Shown piece by piece: positions 23,701 through 30,413 of a DNA stretch of 36,109 nt (the stretch's first letter is position 1; each line of letters starts with the position of its first letter). Both the position numbers and the translations under genes were made by a program. The DNA is from an uncultured Fibrobacter sp. (GTDB lineage Bacteria > Fibrobacterota > Fibrobacteria > Fibrobacterales > Fibrobacteraceae), in NCBI GenBank assembly GCA_946413655.1, contig CAMKLO010000035.1:1-36109 (forward strand), written 5' to 3'. The notes under the pieces are model-generated. The model was given only the letters and a program-made list of their open reading frames with translations, made no database searches and was not told the DNA's origin.

Positions 23701-23778
23701 CAGCATATAGACAATCAAGGCAATAAAGCCAGCGATTCCAGCAAAAATGTGCTTATACCATTTTTCATTAATTTTCAT
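20704..23778 (-). CDS. DUF2723 membrane glycosyltransferase (TMEM260/protein O-mannosyltransferase-like)
   Basis: This 1024-residue protein starts with about 12 membrane helices and has the family hallmark [20 protein letters not shown] with IPHPPGTP in the first periplasmic loop (about residues 29-56), whose acidic residues are the presumed GT-C active site. A second membrane bundle lies at about 600-650, and a soluble part contains [18 protein letters not shown], another family block. Homologue TMEM260 in animals is a protein O-mannosyltransferase; bacterial members are common in Bacteroidetes and relatives. It uses a polyprenyl-linked sugar, which fits the two adjacent GT2 genes. The C-terminal part is TPR-like and ends in a Pro/Ala/Thr tail. 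It starts 5 bp after nusB. The acceptor protein is unknown. Confidence 0.85.
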   Translation of the reverse strand: [1024 protein letters not shown]

Positions 23779-23783
23779 AGTGC

Positions 23784-24224
23784 TTAAGCATCCTTCTTAG
23801 TAGTGTTAGCAACCATACCACGCTTTTGAACGATTCCGGCAAGCATGCCGTTCACGAAAGAACCCGAAGAGTCCGTGCTGAACTTTGTGGCAATTTGGAC
23901 CGCTTCAGAAATGACGACCTTCATCGGGACATCAGGAACATACAAAAGTTCGACCATCGCGATGCGGATAACAATCCTGTCGAGCATTGCCATTCGTTCA
24001 ATACCCCAGTGGGCAGAGCATGCTTCGATTTCGGTATCGAGTTCAGCCTTGTGGGCCTGTACCAAATCGACAAGCTTCATGCCGTATTTTTTCATTTCAT
24101 CTTGGAGAGGCTGGGCATCCAAGACACCCGGGAGCGCCTCGCCCGCCGTAGAACCCGCGATTTCCATTGCATAAAGTAACTGCATGGCGAAAACGCGAGC
24201 AGGCCTAAAACTTACTTGAGCCAT
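23784..24224 (-). CDS. nusB: Transcription antitermination factor NusB
   Basis: NusB binds boxA RNA with NusE in rRNA antitermination. The 146-residue, all-helical protein begins FRPARVFAMQLLYAME (canonical R..A...LY) and has the C-terminal KVVISEAVQIATKFSTDSSGSFVNGMLAGIV block characteristic of the family. It lies 2 bp after ribH, an arrangement (ribH-nusB) found in very many bacteria, and 5 bp before the DUF2723 gene. Confidence 0.95.
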   Translation of the reverse strand: MAQVSFRPARVFAMQLLYAMEIAGSTAGEALPGVLDAQPLQDEMKKYGMKLVDLVQAHKAELDTEIEACSAHWGIERMAMLDRIVIRIAMVELLYVPDVPMKVVISEAVQIATKFSTDSSGSFVNGMLAGIVQKRGMVANTTKKDA

Positions 24225-24226
24225 AA

Positions 24227-24694
24227 TTATTTACCAATCTGCTTGTAAAGATTTACCATTTCCACTGCGGTCCTCGCCCAGTTACAACCGAGGTTACCAG
24301 CCTTGAGACCAGCGCGGTTCATCGCCTGATCAACCGTGTCCGTCGTGAGGATTCCGAGAATCACTGGAATCTTGCCTTCGGCAGCAAGAGCAGCAATACC
24401 ACCCGTCGAAGAATTCACCACTACGTCGTAGTGTCCCGTTTCGCCACGGATAACGGCACCGAGGGCAATCACGGCATCGTACTTGCCAGAATCCACAAAC
24501 CTGCGACAGAGGCCAGGCAGTTCAAAAGCACCCGGCACATGCGCCACGGCGATATCATCCGAGGCGACGCCGAGCGTTTCAAGTTCGCGGACGGCACCTT
24601 CGAGGAGGCGGTCAGTCACCACTTCGTTAAAACGGGCAACGGCAATTGCCACCTTCATCTTGGAACCATTGAGGGAATTTTTGAATTCTTTCAT
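24227..24694 (-). CDS. ribH: 6,7-dimethyl-8-ribityllumazine synthase
   Basis: It condenses 5-amino-6-ribitylaminouracil with 3,4-dihydroxybutanone 4-phosphate, the penultimate step of riboflavin synthesis. Conserved blocks: IAVARFN, VPGAFELP, GAVIRGETGHYDVVV with the catalytic His, and GILTTDTVDQAMNRAG. The usual TPHFD reads TGHYD, a mild variation. ATG 24694 is chosen because it lies 1 nt after the ribBA stop and has AAGGA in the last ribBA codons; a frame from 24709 would add five residues inside ribBA. Translation is probably coupled. It is 155 residues, the normal length. Confidence 0.96.
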   Translation of the reverse strand: MKEFKNSLNGSKMKVAIAVARFNEVVTDRLLEGAVRELETLGVASDDIAVAHVPGAFELPGLCRRFVDSGKYDAVIALGAVIRGETGHYDVVVNSSTGGIAALAAEGKIPVILGILTTDTVDQAMNRAGLKAGNLGCNWARTAVEMVNLYKQIGK

Positions 24695-24695
24695 C

Positions 24696-25943
24696 TTACT
24701 TTCCTTCATCTAAAACTTCGGCTGCACCGTGATCTGCGTTGTCGAGATGGAGCTCGTGGCCCATCTTTTCTTTTTTGGTGCGCAGGTAAAAACGGTTGAT
24801 GTTGTTGGGCTTGATTTCTATCGGAACGCGTTCCACAATTTTGAGACCGTAAGCGGAAATGCCAGAAATCTTGCTCGGATTGTTCGTGAGGAGTCGCATT
24901 TCGCGCACGCCGAGGTCAGCAAGGATTTGTGCGCCTGTACCGTACTGGCGTAAGTCGGACTTGAACCCGAGGTGCAGATTCGCCTCGACCGTATCCATGC
25001 CCTTTTCTTGCAGTTCGTAAGCGCGCAGCTTGTTGCAGAGTCCGATGCCACGGCCTTCTTGACCGCGCATGTAAAGGAGCACGCCACCGTGTTCGCCGAT
25101 GAATTTCATCGCCGCTTGCAACTGGTCGCCGCAATCGCAACGGAGACTTCCAAAAATATCGCCTGTAAGGCATTCGCTGTGGACGCGCACATAAACCGGC
25201 TTACTGAAGTCCGGATTGCCGGCAACCCAAGCCACATGTTCGACACCGTCAGTCGAACTCTTGTATGCATAAGCGGTAAAGTCACCATACTTGGTCGAAA
25301 CATGCGGTGCGGCCACGCGCTGCACGAGTTTTTCCGTTCTCAGACGGTAATCAATCAAATCCTTGATGGAAATAATCTTGAGGTTAAACTTCTTTGCGAC
25401 TTCCTGCAATTGCGGCATACGAGCCATCGTGCCGTCGTCGTTCATGATTTCAATCAACGCGGCAGCCGGCTGAAGTCCAGCGAGTTTGGCAAGATCGACC
25501 GCGGCTTCGGTGTGGCCTGCACGGCGGAGAACGCCTTCTTCTTGCGCATAAAGCGGAGAAATGTGACCCGGACGGCCAAAGTCGCTTGGCTTGGATTTCG
25601 GATCAGCAAGAGCGCGGATGGTTGCCGCACGGTCGTGGGCAGAAACGCCCGTGGTGCAACCTTCGAGTTTATCGACCATAACAGTGAACGGAGTCCCGAG
25701 CATGGACGTGTTTTCGGCTGTCTGGCGAGTCAAATTCAATTCACGGCAACGCTTGATCGGGAGCGGACAGCAAAGTACGCCTCGCCCCTCATGGAGCATA
25801 AAATTCACTTTTTCGGGAGTAATCTTTTCGGCGGCGATAATGAAATCGCCTTCATTTTCACGGTCTTCGTCATCGACCACAACCAAGAACTTTCCGTTCC
25901 TGAAATCTTCAATGGCCTCTTCAATCGTATTAAGCAAGGTCAC
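24696..25943 (-). CDS. ribBA: Bifunctional DHBP synthase / GTP cyclohydrolase II
   Basis: The N-terminal half (1 to about 200) is 3,4-dihydroxy-2-butanone 4-phosphate synthase with [10 protein letters not shown] (24-33), [15 protein letters not shown] and [17 protein letters not shown]. The C-terminal half is GTP cyclohydrolase II, with the zinc-binding Cys set in [20 protein letters not shown] and the GQEGRGIGL loop. It supplies both precursors of the pathway. Its start overlaps the ribE stop by 14 bp, and its stop lies 1 bp before ribH. All motifs are intact and its length (415) is normal. Confidence 0.97.
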   Translation of the reverse strand: MTLLNTIEEAIEDFRNGKFLVVVDDEDRENEGDFIIAAEKITPEKVNFMLHEGRGVLCCPLPIKRCRELNLTRQTAENTSMLGTPFTVMVDKLEGCTTGVSAHDRAATIRALADPKSKPSDFGRPGHISPLYAQEEGVLRRAGHTEAAVDLAKLAGLQPAAALIEIMNDDGTMARMPQLQEVAKKFNLKIISIKDLIDYRLRTEKLVQRVAAPHVSTKYGDFTAYAYKSSTDGVEHVAWVAGNPDFSKPVYVRVHSECLTGDIFGSLRCDCGDQLQAAMKFIGEHGGVLLYMRGQEGRGIGLCNKLRAYELQEKGMDTVEANLHLGFKSDLRQYGTGAQILADLGVREMRLLTNNPSKISGISAYGLKIVERVPIEIKPNNINRFYLRTKKEKMGHELHLDNADHGAAEVLDEGK

Positions 25944-26529
25944 GTTCCTTTAGATAGTTTTCAATATATTTGCCCAGCATATCGACTTCCACATTTACCA
26001 CGGTGCCAGGCACCCAGTTCCTGAGATTCGTGCGGGCTAAGGTATCGGGAATAATGCAAACGCGGAGGTAATCCTCCCCTTTTTCGGCAACAGTCAAGCT
26101 AATGCCGTTCAGGGAAATGGAACCACGGCGAATGACATAGCGGCGCAAGTCCGCCGGAAGCGCCAAATCGACTTCGACACCCGTTTCGCGCGGGGTAACG
26201 CGCAAAACTTCGGTAGTGCAATCGACATGCCCCATCACAAAATGACCGCCCATAAAGCTATCGGCACGGCAAGGATACTCGAGATTCACGAGATCCCCGA
26301 CTTTTGCCTGCTTAAAAGACGTATTCACGACGGTCTGGTGCATGAGACAGAACGTCGCTTCGTCATCGGTACAGTTTTCGACCGAGAGACAAACACCGTT
26401 ATTGGCGATGCTGTCGCCTAGTTTGCTGTTTTTAAAGAATCCTGGCGACTTCACGCGCATTGTAAGCGCGTCTCCCCTATTTTCAAGGGAAATGATTTCA
26501 CCAGTTGCTTGAATTATACCCGTAAACAT
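25930..26529 (-). CDS. ribE: Riboflavin synthase, alpha subunit
   Basis: It dismutates two lumazine molecules to riboflavin. At 199 residues it shows the two tandem lumazine-binding repeats, the first starting [12 protein letters not shown] and the second after [15 protein letters not shown], with NGVCLSVEN and NGISLTVAE as the paired motifs. ATG 26529 is fixed by the invariant MFTGI start; a frame extending to 26625 is not supported. It is first of the rib-nusB-glycosylation series. No FMN (RFN) riboswitch is visible upstream, only hairpin repeats. Confidence 0.96.
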   Translation of the reverse strand: MFTGIIQATGEIISLENRGDALTMRVKSPGFFKNSKLGDSIANNGVCLSVENCTDDEATFCLMHQTVVNTSFKQAKVGDLVNLEYPCRADSFMGGHFVMGHVDCTTEVLRVTPRETGVEVDLALPADLRRYVIRRGSISLNGISLTVAEKGEDYLRVCIIPDTLARTNLRNWVPGTVVNVEVDMLGKYIENYLKERDLA

Positions 26530-26553
26530 ACGCGGCAAAATATAGAAAAAGGC

Positions 26554-26600
26554 GAGAGCCGCGCCAACGCAAGTATTGCGTTGGCATGGCCGAGCCGCAC
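26554..26600. repeat. Hairpin repeat element, copy B
   Basis: Left flank GAGAGCCGC (26554-26562), a perfect 10-bp hairpin GCCAACGCAA-gta-TTGCGTTGGC (26563-26585), then AT and right flank GGCCGAGCCGCAC (26588-26600). It lies just upstream of the ribE start. Confidence 0.65.
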
Positions 26601-26605
26601 TATAT

Positions 26606-26622
26606 GCACTCCAAAGGAGTGC
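26606..26622. repeat. Mini-hairpin between copies B and C
   Basis: GCACTCC-aaa-GGAGTGC is a perfect 7-bp stem with a 3-nt loop. It lacks the conserved flanks. Confidence 0.55.
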
Positions 26623-26664
26623 CATTTAGCATTTTAGACGAGAGACGACAAACACCCATAAAGC

Positions 26665-26708
26665 GAGTGATGCACGAAAATTCATTTTCGTATATCCGAG
26701 CCGAAGGG
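26665..26708. repeat. Hairpin repeat element, copy C
   Basis: Left flank GAGTGATGC (26665-26673), palindrome ACGAAAAT-tc-ATTTTCGT (26674-26691), and right flank CCGAGCCGAAGGG (26696-26708). This is the least conserved copy. Confidence 0.55.
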
Positions 26709-26710
26709 TG

Positions 26711-26725
26711 TTGCACGAAGTGCAA
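26711..26725. repeat. Mini-hairpin between copies C and D
   Basis: TTGCAC-gaa-GTGCAA is a perfect 6-bp stem with a GAA loop. Confidence 0.5.
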
Positions 26726-26736
26726 ATGCATAAGCT

Positions 26737-26775
26737 GAGAGTCGCGGCCAAATTCATTTGGACCGAGTGAAGCCG
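26737..26775. repeat. Hairpin repeat element, copy D
   Basis: Left flank GAGAGTCGC (26737-26745), palindrome CCAAAT-tc-ATTTGG (26748-26761), and right flank GACCGAGTGAAGCCG (26761-26775), which matches 14 of 15 bases of copy A, 24 kb away. It lies just past the stop of the FISUMP lipoprotein gene. Confidence 0.65.
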
Positions 26776-26793
26776 TCAAAAGTAGGAAGTAAA

Positions 26794-28212
26794 CTACTTG
26801 CTATTCCTTACGCAGCGGATTCGCTCCGTAGCATAACCATAAGAGTACACGTACCCATCACCATAATAATCCCAATTCCATCGTTTGATGATAATGCTTT
26901 GTGGTCTAATATGATCTCGACCATTTGGAGGCCAGTAAACCCAAAAACCAGCATAAGATCCTAATGCATCATTAGGCTTAATATCAAGCCCTGTTTTATT
27001 AGAGCCGAAAAAATAGAGCATCCAAACATCCACAGTTTTAACAGCTTCAGGAAATTCATCGAACGTGTTAACATAATCAATAAGTTTTTCCCATTCATAC
27101 TCCGTAGGTACATGCCATTCTTCGGGACACAAGGAATCAACGCTCCTATACTGATCGGACGTATATAAGTATATACCATTTGAATCTGGACTTGTTTTAT
27201 AACGTAGGTCATCCGCCATCCAAGTTTGAGTACCGATAACGACAGTACGATATTCTTCGCCATCGCGTTCATCTACAACCTTTCCATATTCTCCCGAAAA
27301 ACCATAGAATTGAGCAGTATCGTTAATGCAACGAACAGCGGTTTTAAAAAGTTCTTTATCGTCCCAATAATAATCCCTATAACAATGATTGTGTTTCCTT
27401 TGGGTGTCAAAACCATAATTACGTTCGAAACAAAAAAGGAGTCCATAATCTTTTTCTTCGAACGTCGTATCACTGGCAGACCATACGTAAGCTGCTAAAT
27501 TATTTTTTTCAAACTTCTTTTCGTATTTATACCCCGCCAATGTAGGCGAAAAACCGATTTTATTTAAATCAAAACGTTCGTTATCGAAAGAATGCGCTAT
27601 ATGCATCATTTCTTCATACTCACCCCTAGTGGGAAGATGCCACCCATCGGGGCAAACGACTTGGGCTTCATTCCATGTGTATAACCGTCCTTGAATTTTG
27701 CAACCAATTGAATCATTTCTAGGACACTCGCTATTTTCTGTAGCAAAGTTCAAATTTTGAGCGAACCATTTAGTTTTTCCAATGTTTGCCGTTCTATAAA
27801 TTTGTCCATCACGCAAATCCGTGTATTCTCCGTAAGAAAAACTCGAATTGATGTTTTCATAATACTCATAAGAACTAGAACTCTTTACAACGCTACTGGA
27901 CAAAGATAGGCTAGAAGAAGACCGTTTCTGCGAAGAAGAACTTGCTTGTGATGATGAACTCTTTTGTGTGGAAGAACAACTTTTTATCAAAATTTTTTCG
28001 GACGAACTGCTTTTAGATTTTGATGTAGAATCATTCGATGATGCAATCGAATCTGAAGAATCTATGCTACTGTTGGAAATTTCACTTTCAATATCGTCAC
28101 TAGGCTTTGTCGAAGAAGAATCATCACCGCACGCAACAAGCATTGCCATAAAAATTCCACACATCAAAAAACGCTTCGCAACATTTTTTACTGATATCAT
28201 AAATTTATCCAT
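26794..28212 (-). CDS. Lipoprotein with two FISUMP domains
   Basis: The signal peptide has lipobox LVAC followed by GDDSSS, then a poly-Ser linker (residues about 30-120: SKSSSSEK, SSSSQKRSSSS). Two FISUMP domains follow: the first with DLRDGQIYRTANIGKTKW, NLNFAT, CPDGWHLPTRGEYEEM and AVRCI, the second with DERDGEEYRTVVIGTQTW, CPEEWHVPTEYEWEKL and IRCV near the C-terminus. It is probably anchored to the outer membrane. The function of FISUMP is unknown. Start choice is between ATG 28212 and ATG 28200, neither with a clear ribosome binding site. It is divergent from the truncated Rpn gene, only 80 bp apart. Confidence 0.88.
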   Translation of the reverse strand: MDKFMISVKNVAKRFLMCGIFMAMLVACGDDSSSTKPSDDIESEISNSSIDSSDSIASSNDSTSKSKSSSSEKILIKSCSSTQKSSSSQASSSSQKRSSSSLSLSSSVVKSSSSYEYYENINSSFSYGEYTDLRDGQIYRTANIGKTKWFAQNLNFATENSECPRNDSIGCKIQGRLYTWNEAQVVCPDGWHLPTRGEYEEMMHIAHSFDNERFDLNKIGFSPTLAGYKYEKKFEKNNLAAYVWSASDTTFEEKDYGLLFCFERNYGFDTQRKHNHCYRDYYWDDKELFKTAVRCINDTAQFYGFSGEYGKVVDERDGEEYRTVVIGTQTWMADDLRYKTSPDSNGIYLYTSDQYRSVDSLCPEEWHVPTEYEWEKLIDYVNTFDEFPEAVKTVDVWMLYFFGSNKTGLDIKPNDALGSYAGFWVYWPPNGRDHIRPQSIIIKRWNWDYYGDGYVYSYGYATERIRCVRNSK

Positions 28213-28292
28213 GTTTATAAAAAATCTATTAATATAGAAAAATAAACTACGATGTTGACACGTTTCTAAACCAAGTCAATCTCGATACGCTC

Positions 28293-29108
28293 ATGCGTAT
28301 TCCCGACTCCTATTCGGAAGTTGACGATACCGGCGAAGCGGATTTGGCATTCCGCGTAAATGTTTCGACTGGCGCCCCGATTCTCGTCGGAATCCTGCTG
28401 GAGCACAAATCAGGCCGCGACCCCATAATCTTCGACCAGATCTCCAAATACATCTATTCCGTCATGAAGATTCAGGACAAGAACCGTATATTCAGCGGAA
28501 TCCCGACAATGGCGATAATATTCTACAACGGACGTGATAACTGGAACCCGCTCAAGATTCTCGAAAAGTCCTATCCGGATTACTTCCGCGGAAAAGTGCT
28601 ACCGTTCCAATGTACGTTCGTCAACATGGCGGACATTCCCGACAGCGACTGCCTCGCCTGCGAAGATATCGCAACCGGCATGGGCATAATCGCATTGAAG
28701 TACGCATTCAACAAGAACAAGCTGCTGGAACTGTTACCGCAGTTCTGCAAATTCTTGAATAAAATGCCGCAACACGAGGCCTCTTGCCTGCTTGAAAAAA
28801 CAAGTATATATTTAATGGAGTATTTAGGCAAAGATTTCCTAAAGGAGCTGAACATGGCGTTCGTAAGCATCGGACAGAAATACGGTTTCGTAAGCATTGG
28901 CGACCATTTTCGCCAGCAAATGGCGGAACAACTCGACAAGGAACGTCAACAATTCGAGAAAAAACTTGCCGATGAACATAATAAGCTGAATAAGGCCGAA
29001 GAAGAAAAAATTAACACGGCTAGAAAAATGGTAAGTGACAAAAAACTAACCATTGAAGAAGCCTCGGCATACTTCAAGCTATCCAAAGAAGAAATTATGG
29101 GAAAATAA
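28293..29108 (+). CDS. Rpn-type PD-(D/E)XK nuclease / putative transposase, 5'-truncated
   Basis: The protein has the Rpn/transposase_31 nuclease core: Asp17 in GEADLAFRV and ExK in LLEHKSG (Glu37, Lys39), then QISKYIYSVM and the family's charged C-terminal tail with a short helix-turn motif (LTIEEASAYFKLSKEEIM). Family members usually have about 30-40 more residues before this point (a start like HDSxFKxxF). Here the reading frame continues upstream to 28233 (YDVDTFLNQVNLDTL) without any ATG, GTG or TTG, and then meets a TAA. The gene has therefore probably lost its 5' end, next to the promoter of the divergent lipoprotein. The core residues are intact, so any product could still fold. Rpn proteins promote RecA-independent recombination. 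Confidence 0.72.
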   Translation: MRIPDSYSEVDDTGEADLAFRVNVSTGAPILVGILLEHKSGRDPIIFDQISKYIYSVMKIQDKNRIFSGIPTMAIIFYNGRDNWNPLKILEKSYPDYFRGKVLPFQCTFVNMADIPDSDCLACEDIATGMGIIALKYAFNKNKLLELLPQFCKFLNKMPQHEASCLLEKTSIYLMEYLGKDFLKELNMAFVSIGQKYGFVSIGDHFRQQMAEQLDKERQQFEKKLADEHNKLNKAEEEKINTARKMVSDKKLTIEEASAYFKLSKEEIMGK

Positions 29109-29118
29109 AAAAAATTAT

Positions 29119-29147
29119 CGGATAATACACGGTCAGCACATCGGGGC
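29119..29147. repeat. Diverged copy of the ribD 3' end
   Basis: These 29 bases match 30420-30448, the last codons of ribD, at 26 positions; the three differences are all transitions. On the minus strand they would encode PDVLTVYYP, the RibD C-terminus, but no other part of ribD is present. The copy lies between the end of the Rpn gene and the stop of the FISUMP lipoprotein. Confidence 0.7.
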
Positions 29148-29161
29148 TAAAGCGACTCTTC

Positions 29162-30352
29162 TCAAAGTTCATTTTTCACACAGCGTACTGAATGCGGATA
29201 CATTTTTGTGTTCGTACTCGTGCTGTAATTACCAAATTTCAGAGATTCTTCGTAACTCATAGGACGGTAAAGAACACTTACCGTTTTAACACTATCGGCA
29301 CCAACTTCGGTAGAAGTCCACCAAGAGGAATATCTTATAGCACTACCTTGCAATCTCATAATAGAAGCATTCGAAGCTTTGTTATCCATAGCATTGAACA
29401 TTTCCAACCATTCATTAGCAGTGGGGAGCCTCCAGCCATTCGGGCAAAAGTCCTCTTTCGACGCTTCATCCCAATAAAAACGAGCCGTATCCGCTTGCAA
29501 ATTATCAATCATCCAATACAAACCTGCTACTTTTGTAGTGCGATACTCCTTATTGTCGCGAGAATCCTTCAAAATAAATTCATTCAATTTCCATTGATTT
29601 GAATTGCAAACATACTCAAAAATAGCCCCCGCCTTGACAAGCCCATTATTTTCGGATCCACAAAGTCCACATTCTTCTTCAACTTCTAAGGGATAACGCC
29701 ATTTTCCATGATCGCATACATACAATTTACCCGTTGTCGCATTATTAATTCCACGGTAATCGGTACTATCGCAATCCTGCTTGTAAGCATTCACCTGAAG
29801 ATCGCTAGCCCGCACCCAATTAATTTCGCTTGTGAAGCCTTCACGCCTATCAGTGCAAATAAAATAATTAGCAACAGTACTCAGCGAATCCTTATTTTTC
29901 GCGACAACATTGAAAGAATCCCTGCTGCAAGGCCCAATGCCATAATCATCTTGCCAGAACTTGTAAAATGCCTCTTTATAATCCAAATAATTCAAGTCAA
30001 AATCTCTTTCAAGTCGTTCAAAAGCAGATCGTACAATCACATCGCCATTCAATCGCTCTAAAGTCATTTGATACGCACAATCCGCCAACTTGGTCGTCGC
30101 TTCACCAAAGTTCCCCTCTTTTTCATAAACGTCTAAGAGCGAATCCGCCACCAAGGAATCAGGCACACAAGAATGTGCGATTGCAGAAATAGCCGCCGTT
30201 TCTTCTGGCGTTTTCGCTGAAGAAGAAAGCAAACTTTCATCGTTTTTTGTATCGAGACGGCTCACAACAGAATCCGAAGAACAGCCCACAAAAGCCACAC
30301 AAAATAAAATGTGAAGAAGAACTGTCCCAAAGAAATAAATTCGCTTGTCCAT
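29162..30352 (-). CDS. Lipoprotein with C-terminal FISUMP domain
   Basis: Signal peptide MDKRIYFFGTVLLHILF... with lipobox FVGC, then SSDSVVS. Residues about 30-270 are a largely helical region rich in Asp and charged residues, without recognised motifs (DSLVADSLLDVYEKEGNFGEA hints at a TPR-like stretch). The last about 120 residues are one FISUMP domain: DSRDNKEYRTTKVAGLYWM, CPNGWRLPTANEWLEM, WWTSTEVG and VRCV at the end. ATG 30352 is preferred because the signal peptide begins there; an upstream ATG at 30385 would add eleven polar residues. It is flanked by two copies of a ribD-derived sequence, so the gene may have arrived by rearrangement. Confidence 0.85.
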   Translation of the reverse strand: MDKRIYFFGTVLLHILFCVAFVGCSSDSVVSRLDTKNDESLLSSSAKTPEETAAISAIAHSCVPDSLVADSLLDVYEKEGNFGEATTKLADCAYQMTLERLNGDVIVRSAFERLERDFDLNYLDYKEAFYKFWQDDYGIGPCSRDSFNVVAKNKDSLSTVANYFICTDRREGFTSEINWVRASDLQVNAYKQDCDSTDYRGINNATTGKLYVCDHGKWRYPLEVEEECGLCGSENNGLVKAGAIFEYVCNSNQWKLNEFILKDSRDNKEYRTTKVAGLYWMIDNLQADTARFYWDEASKEDFCPNGWRLPTANEWLEMFNAMDNKASNASIMRLQGSAIRYSSWWTSTEVGADSVKTVSVLYRPMSYEESLKFGNYSTSTNTKMYPHSVRCVKNEL

Positions 30353-30413
30353 ACACTTAAATATACCCAAATTTATTTCTTCCATTTAAAATGAATTAAA
30401 AATTTACTCGTGT

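Noticed and set aside
24972..26024. 350-residue plus-strand frame opposite ribBA and ribE
   Set aside because: ribBA and ribE have all family motifs; the plus frame is a shadow.
26530..26793. FMN riboswitch upstream of ribE
   Set aside because: The conserved RFN blocks (AGGGTGAAATTCC-like and GGCGGT) are not seen; the hairpins belong to a dispersed repeat family.
28213..29161. Complete insertion sequence around the Rpn-type gene
   Set aside because: No terminal inverted repeats or target duplication are visible at its ends, and the 5' end of the gene is missing.
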